This document shows, one piece after another, positions 34,672-43,397 of a DNA stretch of 64,000 bases. Under the pieces are notes generated by a model. That model was not told where the DNA came from. It was given only the letters and a program-made list of their open reading frames with translations, and did not search any database. How positions within the stretch are numbered: the stretch's first letter is position 1; every line of letters begins with the position of its first letter. This DNA is from UMGS1601 sp900553335 (GTDB lineage Bacteria; Bacillota; Clostridia; Oscillospirales; Ruminococcaceae), in contig CALEUW010000018.1 of NCBI GenBank assembly GCA_937920725.1, forward strand, positions 62,001 to 126,000, in the 5' to 3' direction. Made by a program: the position numbers and the translations under genes.

Positions 34672-35715
34672 TCAATTGTTATTTCGCTTTTTCTTTCTTA
34701 TGAAAATTATTATTGCTGTTAGCAGGGATATACCGAATACTGCGACAAAAGCGCACATGATAAGAACGCTTTTTAATTCGCCTTTTTCTATATTTTCAAG
34801 CTGACCGTTTACCTGTTTTGCTTCGTTTGACGTAGACTCAGTCTGTGCCTTGGCGGAAAAACTGTGGGAGCTTATCACATCGCTTATAGCAGCGTAAATC
34901 TTTTTATGTCCCGACTGGTTAGGGTGTATATCTCCGTCAAGCATATTTGTCATTTCGTCCGACTGCCCTTTAAAAAGCCTGTATATATCTATAGCATATA
35001 CACACTTAAATGAATCATTCTGCTTTTTTGTACATTCAGTCATGGAATTGTTCAAATCAGTTATTCTGTCAGCGAAAATCTTCTTGATTGATTCAGGAAT
35101 AGGAAGGCACTCAAGCGGATCGTAAACGGTCTGGCAAATTATATAAGCGGTTTCGTTTTTTTGGTGTATCAGAGAAAGAATCTTAGAAAAGTTATTTGAA
35201 AATGCTGAGATATTCTGGTCTATATTTCCCAAAAGCTCATTAAGCTTTGCCAAAAGTTCAGGATTGGTGAAATCGGCGTCTATAAATCCGTTTGAAATGT
35301 CAATAAGCTCAAGTCCGACGCTTTCTTTTAAAAAGTCGATAAATTCTCCGAGCAAATCGTTTCCTCCTATAGTTAAACAAATGAGATCGGAGTTCAGATA
35401 CTCATCATACTCGCCGTTTTTAATTTTTTCAAGAAGCTCGTTTGAGGTTTGCCCGTCTATTGCGAGGTTTCTGTAAGAGTTTTCCTGAGTGAGATGGAGT
35501 GAGCCTGCCAAGAGATTTGCATAGCTTTGTGTGTTATAGTTATTTCCGGATTCGTAGGCGTAAAGCTTGTAACCTGTCGAAATCGAATCTCCAAGCACAA
35601 GCATACTGTGCGGCGGTGTTATAATGCTTGCTGCATCTTCCGCACTGACCGATATGCAGGTATATGCATAAACTAATGTAAAAACAGATAATAATACAGT
35701 AAATAATTTTTTCAT
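34672..35715 (-). CDS. Secreted SGNH/GDSL hydrolase with C-terminal membrane anchor
   Basis: A 347-residue protein with an N-terminal signal peptide ending near SVSAEDA, an SGNH hydrolase domain, and a C-terminal membrane segment (VLIMCAFVAVFGISLLTAII) followed by basic residues. The hydrolase blocks are visible: MLVLGDSISTGY near residue 38 (Ser nucleophile), the Gly of block II in LAIDGQTSNE, LTIGGNDLLG near 115, and the Asp/His pair in DGDIHPNQSGH near 260. It should be an esterase acting outside the membrane on an unknown ester, possibly a wall polymer. AGAGAGG precedes the ATG. A MITE-like element lies directly upstream. Confidence 0.9.
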   Translation of the reverse strand: MKKLFTVLLSVFTLVYAYTCISVSAEDAASIITPPHSMLVLGDSISTGYKLYAYESGNNYNTQSYANLLAGSLHLTQENSYRNLAIDGQTSNELLEKIKNGEYDEYLNSDLICLTIGGNDLLGEFIDFLKESVGLELIDISNGFIDADFTNPELLAKLNELLGNIDQNISAFSNNFSKILSLIHQKNETAYIICQTVYDPLECLPIPESIKKIFADRITDLNNSMTECTKKQNDSFKCVYAIDIYRLFKGQSDEMTNMLDGDIHPNQSGHKKIYAAISDVISSHSFSAKAQTESTSNEAKQVNGQLENIEKGELKSVLIMCAFVAVFGISLLTAIIIFIRKKKRNNN

Positions 35716-35734
35716 ACAAAAACCTCTCTTTTAA

Positions 35735-35914
35735 TTAAGGCAATACCGACGGGTTGCAATAAGTGGATTGCGCTGCGAGATTCTTCGTTAGATTGCATGA
35801 AAATTTTGAAGGCATACTTCTGTATGTTGAGAAATCTTAGTGAAAAATAACGGAAAATATCCAAGCAGGGCGCAGACTAAGCCGTACTGCGGTAGTTGTG
35901 CAGTGTTACCTTAA
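35735..35914. mobile_element. MITE-like element with terminal inverted repeats
   Basis: The ends TTAAGGCAATACCG (35735-35748) and, inverted, TTAAGGTAACACTG (35901-35914) match at 11 of 14 positions. About 150 bp lie between, with no open frame and a small CATAC/GTATG hairpin. The base composition and structure differ from the neighbouring sequence. No transposase is present and no clear target duplication is visible beyond a possible TTAA. Confidence 0.6.
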
Positions 35915-35944
35915 GTATATCAGAAACAAAAATTTAATCAAGTA

Positions 35945-35973
35945 TTGATATTTTTCCCGAAGTATATTATTAT
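35945..35973 (+). promoter_or_regulatory. Promoter of the ABC-F gene
   Basis: TTGATA (35945-35950) and TATTAT (35968-35973) are 17 bp apart, 33 bp before the start codon. Confidence 0.6.
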
Positions 35974-36006
35974 ATAATATGTATTATTTGGATAACGGAG
36001 TTTACT

Positions 36007-37881
36007 ATGTTGCTGGAAGTAAAAAAGATAAGTAAATATTTTGGGGCGGAGCTTTTATTTAAGGATATTTCTTTTGCCGTTGAAGAAAATGAGATAATCG
36101 GTTTGATTGGTATCAATGGTTCGGGAAAATCGACTCTTTTAAATATTATTTCAAATGATCTTGACTTTGATAAAAACGAAAAGGGCGAGGGAAGCATATC
36201 TTTAAAAAACGGCGCAAAAATCGGATTCTTAAGGCAAAATTCAGGTCTTAATTCAGATTTTACGATAGCTGATGAAATGAGAAAACCGTTTTTGAAGCTT
36301 GATCAAACGCTTGAAAGAATGAAAGAGCTTGAAAGTAATTTGAATGATGAGAATTCGGAGGAATATGCCCGCCTTTCATCGTATTATGAAGCGAACGATG
36401 GCTATAACATTGACGTTTTGATAAACCGCGTTCTTAACGGAATGGGATTCTCTGACTTTGAAAAGGACAGGGTTGTTTCAACTCTTTCGGGAGGTGAAAA
36501 GACAAGGCTTGCTCTTGCAAAGCTTCTTTTAGAGCGTCCTGAGCTTTTGATATTAGACGAGCCTACAAATCACCTTGATTTTGAAACACTTATGTGGCTT
36601 GAGGATTATTTGAAGTCGTATAACGGAGCTGTTTTGGTTGTATCACACGACAGATACTTTTTAGACGCTTTATGTTCAAGAATACTTGAAATTGAAAATA
36701 AAGGATTGATCTCTTATAAAGGCGCTTACAGTCAGTATGTAGTTTTAAAAGAGCATAGCTTTGAAGCAAGAATGAAAGCTTACAGAAAACAGCAGGAGGA
36801 AATTGAAAAGCTTAAGGATTATATTGCAAAAAACAAGGTGCGGGCGTCTACCGCTGCAATGGCGAAAAGCCGTGAAAAGCAGCTTGAGAGAATGGATATA
36901 ATAGAAAAGCCATTTGAATATAAAAGCAGTGTAAGACTTAATTTATCATATAATATTGAACCTCCTAAGGAGCTTTTAAGAGTTATGAATTCAAGCCTTT
37001 CGATTGGCGGAAAAATCTTGGTAAACAATTTGTCCTTTGAAATAAGACGAGGGGATAAAGTTGGAATTGTCGGTAAAAACGGAATGGGAAAGTCAACCCT
37101 TTTAAAGCTTCTTCTCGGCGAAATTGAACATACAAACGGAAAAATTCTGTGGGCGGAAAACGTAAAGAGATTTTACTTTGATCAGGAATTAAAAATGCTT
37201 AACACCGGCGACAGCGTTATGGATTTTCTTCACAACCGTTTTGCATCATTGACGGACGGCGAGGTAAGAAAGGTTTTGGCAAGCGTTTTGTTTTCGGGAG
37301 AAAATGTATTTAAGCCTGTAAACGTTTTATCCGGCGGTGAAAAGGTAAAGCTTATGTTTGCTATAATGGTCTTGACCAAAGCAAACGTACTGATTCTTGA
37401 CGAGCCTACAAACCATTTAGATTTAAATTCCAAGGAGGTTTTGGAGTCGGCTTTAAACGATTACACGGGAACTATTATTCTTGTATCGCATGACAGATAT
37501 CTTTTAAACAGGCTAACGACGAGAACGTTTGAGATTGAGGATGGCATATTAAATCAATATGACTGCGGATTCAAAACGTATATTGAAAACAAGCGTATGT
37601 CACGGGTAAAAATCGAAGCGCCTCCAAAGCAAGAGAAAACAGGTGCTAAAACATACAGAACAAAACAGCAAAGAGCCGAGGACGCAAGGAGAAAACAGCG
37701 CATAAAGGATATTGAGCAAAGAATACTATGTTTGGAAGAGGAATGCGAGGAAATAAACAACAAAATGATTATTCCCGAAATCGCTGCTGATTATAAAGAG
37801 ATAAATCACCTGTGCGAAGAGCTTGAGGAGAAAAAAGCTGAAATCAATTTACTGCTGGATGAATGGGGAGAACTCGAATAA
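36007..37881 (+). CDS. ABC-F family ATPase
   Basis: A soluble protein of 624 residues with two ABC ATPase domains and no membrane segments. Domain 1 has GINGSGKST near residue 36 and LSGGEKTRLALAK with LDEPTNHLD near 180; domain 2 has GKNGMGKST near 356 and LSGGEKVKLMFAI with LDEPTNHLD near 464. A charged linker with YRKQQEEIEKLKDYIAK separates them, and the last 80 residues form a basic coiled coil. ABC-F proteins act on the ribosome E-site, as translation factors or resistance proteins; the layout suits an Uup/YdiF-like housekeeping member. No leader attenuator of the resistance type is evident. Confidence 0.92.
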   Translation: MLLEVKKISKYFGAELLFKDISFAVEENEIIGLIGINGSGKSTLLNIISNDLDFDKNEKGEGSISLKNGAKIGFLRQNSGLNSDFTIADEMRKPFLKLDQTLERMKELESNLNDENSEEYARLSSYYEANDGYNIDVLINRVLNGMGFSDFEKDRVVSTLSGGEKTRLALAKLLLERPELLILDEPTNHLDFETLMWLEDYLKSYNGAVLVVSHDRYFLDALCSRILEIENKGLISYKGAYSQYVVLKEHSFEARMKAYRKQQEEIEKLKDYIAKNKVRASTAAMAKSREKQLERMDIIEKPFEYKSSVRLNLSYNIEPPKELLRVMNSSLSIGGKILVNNLSFEIRRGDKVGIVGKNGMGKSTLLKLLLGEIEHTNGKILWAENVKRFYFDQELKMLNTGDSVMDFLHNRFASLTDGEVRKVLASVLFSGENVFKPVNVLSGGEKVKLMFAIMVLTKANVLILDEPTNHLDLNSKEVLESALNDYTGTIILVSHDRYLLNRLTTRTFEIEDGILNQYDCGFKTYIENKRMSRVKIEAPPKQEKTGAKTYRTKQQRAEDARRKQRIKDIEQRILCLEEECEEINNKMIIPEIAADYKEINHLCEELEEKKAEINLLLDEWGELE

Positions 37882-37901
37882 AAAACAAATGCTATATGTG
37901 T

Positions 37902-37930
37902 AAGGGCGTGGAAAAATACCACGCCTTTTG
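37902..37930 (+). terminator. Terminator of the ABC-F gene
   Basis: The stem GGCGTGG/CCACGCC (extended by AAG/TTT) with a 7-base loop, followed by TTTTG. Confidence 0.85.
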
Positions 37931-37951
37931 TGTTTAATGAAGAAAAAGCCC

Positions 37952-37980
37952 TTGTAAAAACAGCTCTTTTATGATATACT
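37952..37980 (+). promoter_or_regulatory. Promoter of the aminotransferase-trpS transcript
   Basis: TTGTAA (37952-37957) and TATACT (37975-37980) with a 17-bp spacer. The leader of about 175 bases contains repeat copy 5; I see no T-box sequence in it. Confidence 0.75.
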
Positions 37981-37990
37981 TATCTTAATA

Positions 37991-38109
37991 ATAACTAAAT
38001 TAAGATGTTCCCTCCGCATATGCAGGCGGCGGTGTCACTTGATTTTTTCAGCAGGGGATACAATCCACGCTGAAAACGTTGAATAACGGGGCTGCGCCCC
38101 TTATTGAAC
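37991..38109. repeat. Dispersed modular hairpin repeat, copy 5 (longest form)
   Basis: It begins ATAACTAAATTAAGATG, has a GCCGCC-type hairpin, then the hairpin TTTTTCAGC with GCTGAAAA, and ends with TTGAATAACGGGGCTGC followed by GCCCCTTATTGAA, itself a near palindrome. Copy 6 at 53180 shares both ends and lacks the middle. Confidence 0.78.
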
Positions 38110-38163
38110 ATTTTGTGTATCTTGGCTATTGGTGCGCCAAAAAAAATATAAGGAGTTTTAATA

Positions 38164-39357
38164 ATGAGTTTTGAATTTTCAAAAAAGGTATCGGGGCTTC
38201 AAGCTTCTGCGATAAGAGAAATACTTAAGTTTACAAGTGATCCTGAGGTTATATCGTTTGCAGCAGGAAATCCTGCTCCCGAAGCGTTCCCGATTGAGGA
38301 AATTGACAGAATTTCAAAGGAGATTTTTGAAGCTGATCCGATTCTGGCACTTCAGTATTCTATAACTGAGGGATATACTCCATTGAGAGATACTTTAAAG
38401 CAAAGGCTTAGCAGTGAAAGATGTTTTAACAGCGATACAGATGAGCTGATTATAACCTCAGGCGCACAGCAGGCAAATGAGCTTGCAGCAAAGGTATTGT
38501 GCGATGAGGGCGACACTATCGTGTGCGAAGCTCCGTCTTTTATCGGTTCGCTTAATGCTTTTAAATCATATAACGTTGACCTTGTCGGTGTGGAGCTTGA
38601 AGAGGACGGCATAAACTTAGAGAAGCTTGAAGAGGTTCTTAAGACGAAGAGAGTAAAGCTTATTTATCTTATCCCTAATTTTCAAAATCCTACAGGACTT
38701 ACGATGAGTTATGAGAAAAGGGTAAAGGTTTTGTCCCTTGCGAAAAAATATGACGCTATAATACTTGAAGATAATCCTTACGGTGATCTTCGCTTTGATG
38801 GGGAAAAAATCCCAAGCATTAAAAGCATGGATGATGACTCAAGAGTTATTTATTCCGGAACGTTTTCAAAGGTTCTAGCCCCTGGAATAAGGGTGGGATA
38901 TACTTCTGCTCCTAAGGAAATAGTTGCAAAAATGATAGTCTGCAAGCAGGTTTCCGATGTTCACACAAACATTTGGGCACAGGTTTTGGCAAACAAGTTT
39001 TTAAACGAGTGCGATATGGATAAGCATCTTTCGGGACTTCAGGACATTTACCGTAAAAAATGCGGTCTTATGTTGAGCTGTCTTGAGAAGTATTTTTCCT
39101 CAAAGGTTAAATACACAAGACCTGAGGGAGGATTATTCATATGGTGTACGCTTCCGGATGGATGCGATATGATGACATTTTGTAAACGTGCTGTTGAAGA
39201 ATATAAGGTTGCGGTTGTTCCCGGAACAGCTTTTTTGGTAAGCGAGGAGGAAAAGACTTCATCGTTTAGAATTAATTTTTCAACGCCTACCGACGAACAG
39301 ATCATAAAGGGCTGTGAGCTTATCGGAGCGCTTTCAAAAGAAATGTTCGGAGAATGA
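38164..39357 (+). CDS. PLP-dependent class I/II aminotransferase (LysN/ARO8-like)
   Basis: A 397-residue aminotransferase of fold type I. Signs are VISFAAGNPAPEAFP near residue 29, ITSGAQQANELAAKVL near 98, the IPNFQNPTG segment near 167, the aspartate region ILEDNPYGDLRF near 198, and the PLP lysine in YSGTFSKVLAPGIRVGY near 229. The sequence is closest in style to the 2-aminoadipate/aromatic aminotransferase group; the amino donor is not certain. AAGGAG precedes the ATG. trpS follows by 37 bp in the same transcript. Confidence 0.9.
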   Translation: MSFEFSKKVSGLQASAIREILKFTSDPEVISFAAGNPAPEAFPIEEIDRISKEIFEADPILALQYSITEGYTPLRDTLKQRLSSERCFNSDTDELIITSGAQQANELAAKVLCDEGDTIVCEAPSFIGSLNAFKSYNVDLVGVELEEDGINLEKLEEVLKTKRVKLIYLIPNFQNPTGLTMSYEKRVKVLSLAKKYDAIILEDNPYGDLRFDGEKIPSIKSMDDDSRVIYSGTFSKVLAPGIRVGYTSAPKEIVAKMIVCKQVSDVHTNIWAQVLANKFLNECDMDKHLSGLQDIYRKKCGLMLSCLEKYFSSKVKYTRPEGGLFIWCTLPDGCDMMTFCKRAVEEYKVAVVPGTAFLVSEEEKTSSFRINFSTPTDEQIIKGCELIGALSKEMFGE

Positions 39358-39394
39358 TTTGGCTAACTATATTTTAAAATAAGGAGTTTTTAGT

Positions 39395-40399
39395 ATGGAT
39401 AAGGATAAGAAGTTGATTTTAAGTCTTATACAGCCGTCAGGAAAATCTTTCACGCTTGGAAATTACATAGGCGCTATATCCAACTGGGGAAAGCTACAGG
39501 ATGAGTACAACTGTGTTTACGGAATTGCTGATCTTCACGCTATAACAGTAAAGCAGGATCCTGTTGAGCTTCGCAAGAATTCTATGTCCGCTTATGCGCT
39601 TATGTTAGCCTGCGGAATAGATCCCGAAAAATCTGTTGCGTTTTTCCAAAGTCATAACAAGTGCCATGCGGAGCTAAACTGGATATTGGCTTGTTACACT
39701 CAGTTCGGCGAGCTTTCACGTATGACTCAGTTTAAGGATAAGTCTGCAAAGCACCCTGATAATATAAACGCAGGACTTTTTACATATCCTGTCTTAATGG
39801 CGGCTGATATTTTAGCGTATAATGCTGATCTTGTACCTATTGGAATTGACCAAAAGCAGCATTTAGAGCTTGCAAGGAATATTGCACAGCGGTTTAATTA
39901 CGTTCACGGCGATTTCTTCAAAATTCCGGAAGCTTATATTCCACAAGTCGGTGCAAAGATAAAGTCACTTGCCGATCCAACTAAAAAGATGAGTAAGTCA
40001 GATGAAAATCAAAACGGATGCATATTTGTTCTTGATGATAAAGACACGATAATCAGAAAATTCAAAAAAGCTGTAACCGATTCGGAAGCTGAAGTTAGGT
40101 TTGCCGACGGTAAGGATGGAATCAACAACCTTATAACTATTTATTCTACAATTACTTCAAAAAGTATTTCGGATATAGAATCCGAGTTTTCAGGAAAAGG
40201 CTATGGAGATTTTAAGCTTGCTGTAGGAGAGGTAGTTGCCGATAAGCTGGCTCCTATAAGAGCAGAGCATGAAAAACTTATGGCTGACAAATCGTATTTG
40301 AAAGAGTGCTATACAAACGGTGCTGAGAAGGCTCAGAAAATTACACAGAGAACTCTTACAAAGGTATACAGAAAAGTAGGATTTGTTGACGCAAGATAA
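39395..40399 (+). CDS. trpS: Tryptophanyl-tRNA synthetase
   Basis: Class I synthetase for tRNA-Trp, 334 residues, the normal bacterial size. The HIGH-like element is SFTLGNYIGAI near residue 19, the KMSKS loop is TKKMSKSDEN near 200, and PVLMAADILAYNADLVPIG near 133 is a TrpRS signature. AAGGAG precedes the ATG. No T-box is visible ahead of it; it appears to share the promoter at 37952 with the aminotransferase. Confidence 0.96.
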   Translation: MDKDKKLILSLIQPSGKSFTLGNYIGAISNWGKLQDEYNCVYGIADLHAITVKQDPVELRKNSMSAYALMLACGIDPEKSVAFFQSHNKCHAELNWILACYTQFGELSRMTQFKDKSAKHPDNINAGLFTYPVLMAADILAYNADLVPIGIDQKQHLELARNIAQRFNYVHGDFFKIPEAYIPQVGAKIKSLADPTKKMSKSDENQNGCIFVLDDKDTIIRKFKKAVTDSEAEVRFADGKDGINNLITIYSTITSKSISDIESEFSGKGYGDFKLAVGEVVADKLAPIRAEHEKLMADKSYLKECYTNGAEKAQKITQRTLTKVYRKVGFVDAR

Positions 40400-40420
40400 A
40401 TTACTAAGGAATAGGACTAA

Positions 40421-43180
40421 ATGAAAAGCGCACTTTTAAAAGATACTTTTTTGGAAATAAAAAATTCTTTTGGACGTTTCATAGCAATTTTTGTAATAGT
40501 TATGCTTGGAAGCGGATTTTTCACCGGACTTAAAGCAACAATGCCCGATATGATAGATACGGCATCTGAATATTTTGAGGACAACAATCTTTGTGATATA
40601 ACGCTTCGCTCTACATACGGTGTAAAGTATGATGACGTCCGAATAGTGAAAAATGCAGAGAATGTCAAAGGCGTTATGCCCGGATATTCTAAAGATGTTT
40701 ATTATTCGTATGAGGGAAAGAATCTTGTACTAAAGGCGATTTCATATAATAGCAATCCAAGCGTTTCAGATGTAAATATATTAAACAAGCTCGTGATTTC
40801 CGAGGGAAGACTTCCCCAAAAAAGCGGAGAATGCGTTGTTGAGAAAAAGCTAAGCTCTCCTGATACGTTTAAAGTTGGAGAGAAGCTTAAGCTTATAGAG
40901 CCAGACGAATCAAAGCCGCTTTCTGATAGCTTAAAAAACGATGAATATGAAATCGTGGGAATTGTAAGCTCGCCGATGTATATAGGCTATGAAAGAGATA
41001 AAACAAATGTCGGAAACGGTTCTGTTGACAGCAATATTTTTATTATTGAAGAGGATTTTGTTTCGGACTATTATACTGAGCTTTATGTCACTTTAAACGG
41101 CGCTTCGGATTATGATCCGTTTTCGGATGAATATAAAAGCTTTGTAAAACAAAACTCAAAAGCAGCGGTTAAGGCATTTGAAAAAAGCGTAAACGAAAGA
41201 TATCTTGATCTTTTATCGAACGCTGACAATAAGATAACCGATGCTCAAAAGTCGGCTGACGATTACGAAGCCTTGCTTAATTCAAGTGACAATAAATTAT
41301 CACAGATGATCGAGGCTTTAAGTAATGAACTTAAAACTATCGACAGCGGATCTTTGGAGTACAAAGCAAAGAACGAAGCGCTTAAAAAAGCGTCGATGCT
41401 TTTGGAGGCGAGAAGAAGCAATAATCAAACCGTTTTATCTGAGATGCACAACGAGCTTGTCACAGCACAGCTTGAAATTGCTTCCGCTAAACAGGAAATG
41501 TCAGAGATGAACGAGCCGACGGTAATTTCGTCTGACAGATTTGCGAGTTCTGACTATTCGTCATATTATTCCGACAGTGAGAGGGTAGACAATATTTCAA
41601 AGGTTTTCCCCGTGTTCTTTATAATTGTTGCGGCGCTTGTGTGTCTTACTACAATGACAAGAATGGTGGATGAGAAGAGGGTCGAGATAGGAACATACAA
41701 GGCTCTCGGCTACAGCGGTATTAAAATAGCCGGTAAGTATCTTATATATGCTTTCTTTGCAACAGCATTGGGTTCTACTATCGGAACAGCAATAGGATTG
41801 AAGCTTTTTCCGAGAATAATTTTCAACGCATATAAAATGCTTTATAATATTCCGAAAATAAATGCACCGTTTAAGTGGGATTACTATATTCTTTGTACAT
41901 TATGCGCTCTTGCTGTTACTCTTATTACAGTAATGGTATCTATCAAAAATGAGCTTAGGCAAGAGCCAAGTCAAATAATGCGCCCTAAATCTCCGCCGTC
42001 GGGAAAGAGAGTATTGCTTGAAAAAGTTCCGTTTATATGGAACAGGCTCGGATTTTTATCTAAAGTAACGGTAAGAAATCTGTTGAGATACAAAAAGAGA
42101 TTTTTAATGTCAGTTATCGGCGTTGCAGGATGCACAGCGCTCGTTATTACAGGCTTTGGATTAAAGTATTCCATATCATCAATAGCTGATAAGCAATTTG
42201 ACAATGTATTTTTATATGACGCTTTGGCTGCGGTGAATTCCGATAACCTTAATAGTGAGGAAGAAATCGAAAACTCGGCAAGCGGATATGCGGATATTGA
42301 TAAATATACGCTTGAATCAGTCGAGAGCTTTGATGTTTATGCAAACGACGAGCGGCAATCGGCATATGTTGCAGTTCCTAAAAATGCAGATGATTTTACA
42401 GACTTTGTATCTCTCAAGTCAGCCAACGGAAAAGAAAATTTCAGCTTATCAGACGGTACGGTTTTGATCACAAATAAGCTTTCTCAGCTTCTTGATGTAA
42501 AAGTCGGAGATGAGATAACGCTTTCTTCGGGATTGGACAATAAGACGGTGAAAGTGACGGGAATAACCGAAAATTATGCTATGCACTATGTATATATGTC
42601 GCCCGATACATATTCGGATATTTTTGAAAATAATGCCAAGTATAATACCGTTTGTATAAAGCTGTCAGATAACGCTGATCAGAACAAGCTTGCTTCCGAT
42701 ATGATTTCATCAAAGGATTATCTCGGAATAACTTTTGTTGAGCAGACGGGCGCTAACTTTACTGAGAGCATGGGAAGCCTTGACATTATAATCTGGGTGT
42801 TGATCGTGTGTGCAGGTGCGCTTGCTGTGGTAGTACTTTATAATCTTGCTAACATAAATATAACCGAGAGAGTAAGGGAAATAGCAACTATTAAGGTTTT
42901 GGGATTTTATGACGGAGAGGTTGCTTCTTATATTTACCGAGAGAATATAATTTCATGTATGCTTGGCATTTTGCTTGGAAATATACTCGGAGTTTTTCTG
43001 CACAAGTTTGTAGTAAGCACGTCTGAGGTCGACCTCGTAATGTTTAACAGAGAGCTTGTTTGGTGGGCATATGCTTTAGGAGCGGTGCTGACGATTTTGT
43101 TTGCTGCTCTGGTAAACTTCGTTTTATATTTTAAACTAAGCAAAATCAAAATGGTGGAATCTCTTAAATCGGTTGAATAG
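40421..43180 (+). CDS. Large FtsX-like ABC transporter permease
   Basis: A 919-residue permease with two FtsX domains. An N-terminal membrane segment (FGRFIAIFVIVMLGSGFF) leads into an extracellular domain that includes a coiled coil at about residues 265-365. Then come FtsX segments VFPVFFIIVAALVCLTTMTR near 393 and RVEIGTYKALGYSGIK near 422, a second extracellular domain, and the C-terminal FtsX unit with LANINITERVREIATIKVLG near 810. Such permeases export or sense peptides, or control wall hydrolases. The likely ATPase is encoded at 45357-46058, separated by three genes. AAGGAATAGGA precedes the ATG. Confidence 0.92.
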   Translation: MKSALLKDTFLEIKNSFGRFIAIFVIVMLGSGFFTGLKATMPDMIDTASEYFEDNNLCDITLRSTYGVKYDDVRIVKNAENVKGVMPGYSKDVYYSYEGKNLVLKAISYNSNPSVSDVNILNKLVISEGRLPQKSGECVVEKKLSSPDTFKVGEKLKLIEPDESKPLSDSLKNDEYEIVGIVSSPMYIGYERDKTNVGNGSVDSNIFIIEEDFVSDYYTELYVTLNGASDYDPFSDEYKSFVKQNSKAAVKAFEKSVNERYLDLLSNADNKITDAQKSADDYEALLNSSDNKLSQMIEALSNELKTIDSGSLEYKAKNEALKKASMLLEARRSNNQTVLSEMHNELVTAQLEIASAKQEMSEMNEPTVISSDRFASSDYSSYYSDSERVDNISKVFPVFFIIVAALVCLTTMTRMVDEKRVEIGTYKALGYSGIKIAGKYLIYAFFATALGSTIGTAIGLKLFPRIIFNAYKMLYNIPKINAPFKWDYYILCTLCALAVTLITVMVSIKNELRQEPSQIMRPKSPPSGKRVLLEKVPFIWNRLGFLSKVTVRNLLRYKKRFLMSVIGVAGCTALVITGFGLKYSISSIADKQFDNVFLYDALAAVNSDNLNSEEEIENSASGYADIDKYTLESVESFDVYANDERQSAYVAVPKNADDFTDFVSLKSANGKENFSLSDGTVLITNKLSQLLDVKVGDEITLSSGLDNKTVKVTGITENYAMHYVYMSPDTYSDIFENNAKYNTVCIKLSDNADQNKLASDMISSKDYLGITFVEQTGANFTESMGSLDIIIWVLIVCAGALAVVVLYNLANINITERVREIATIKVLGFYDGEVASYIYRENIISCMLGILLGNILGVFLHKFVVSTSEVDLVMFNRELVWWAYALGAVLTILFAALVNFVLYFKLSKIKMVESLKSVE

Positions 43181-43196
43181 ACATGGAGGAAATATT

Positions 43197-43376
43197 ATGG
43201 AGAATAAAAAATGGGGAAGCTTTTGGAAATGTGCTTCGTTTTTGCTTTTGGGTGTAATACTGGGTTTCATGTTAGCTCCCGTAAAAGAGGGGATACACTG
43301 CGGAAACAATAATGGAAATCATTACTGCGGTGATTGCTGCGATGATGAGAACTTCGACGAAGGAATTAAATTTTAA
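43197..43376 (+). CDS. Small membrane protein with Cys/His-rich tail
   Basis: A 59-residue protein: a basic N-terminus, one membrane segment (CASFLLLGVILGFMLAPV) and a tail with HCGNNNGNHYCGDCCDDEN. The tail has four Cys and two His close together and could bind a metal. The start is the ATG after ATGGAGGAA; an earlier in-frame start overlaps the permease gene. It lies 16 bp after the FtsX permease and is probably cotranscribed, so it may be an accessory subunit. The family is not recognised. Confidence 0.7.
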   Translation: MENKKWGSFWKCASFLLLGVILGFMLAPVKEGIHCGNNNGNHYCGDCCDDENFDEGIKF

Positions 43377-43397
43377 CAAAAGAAAGGCGAACAGAAT

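Noticed and set aside
36007..37881. Antibiotic-resistance ABC-F protein
   Set aside because: Layout suits housekeeping ABC-F members, and no attenuator leader or mobile context is seen; sequence alone cannot exclude resistance.
37981..38163. T-box before the aminotransferase-trpS transcript
   Set aside because: No T-box core motif is present; the structure there is explained by repeat copy 5.
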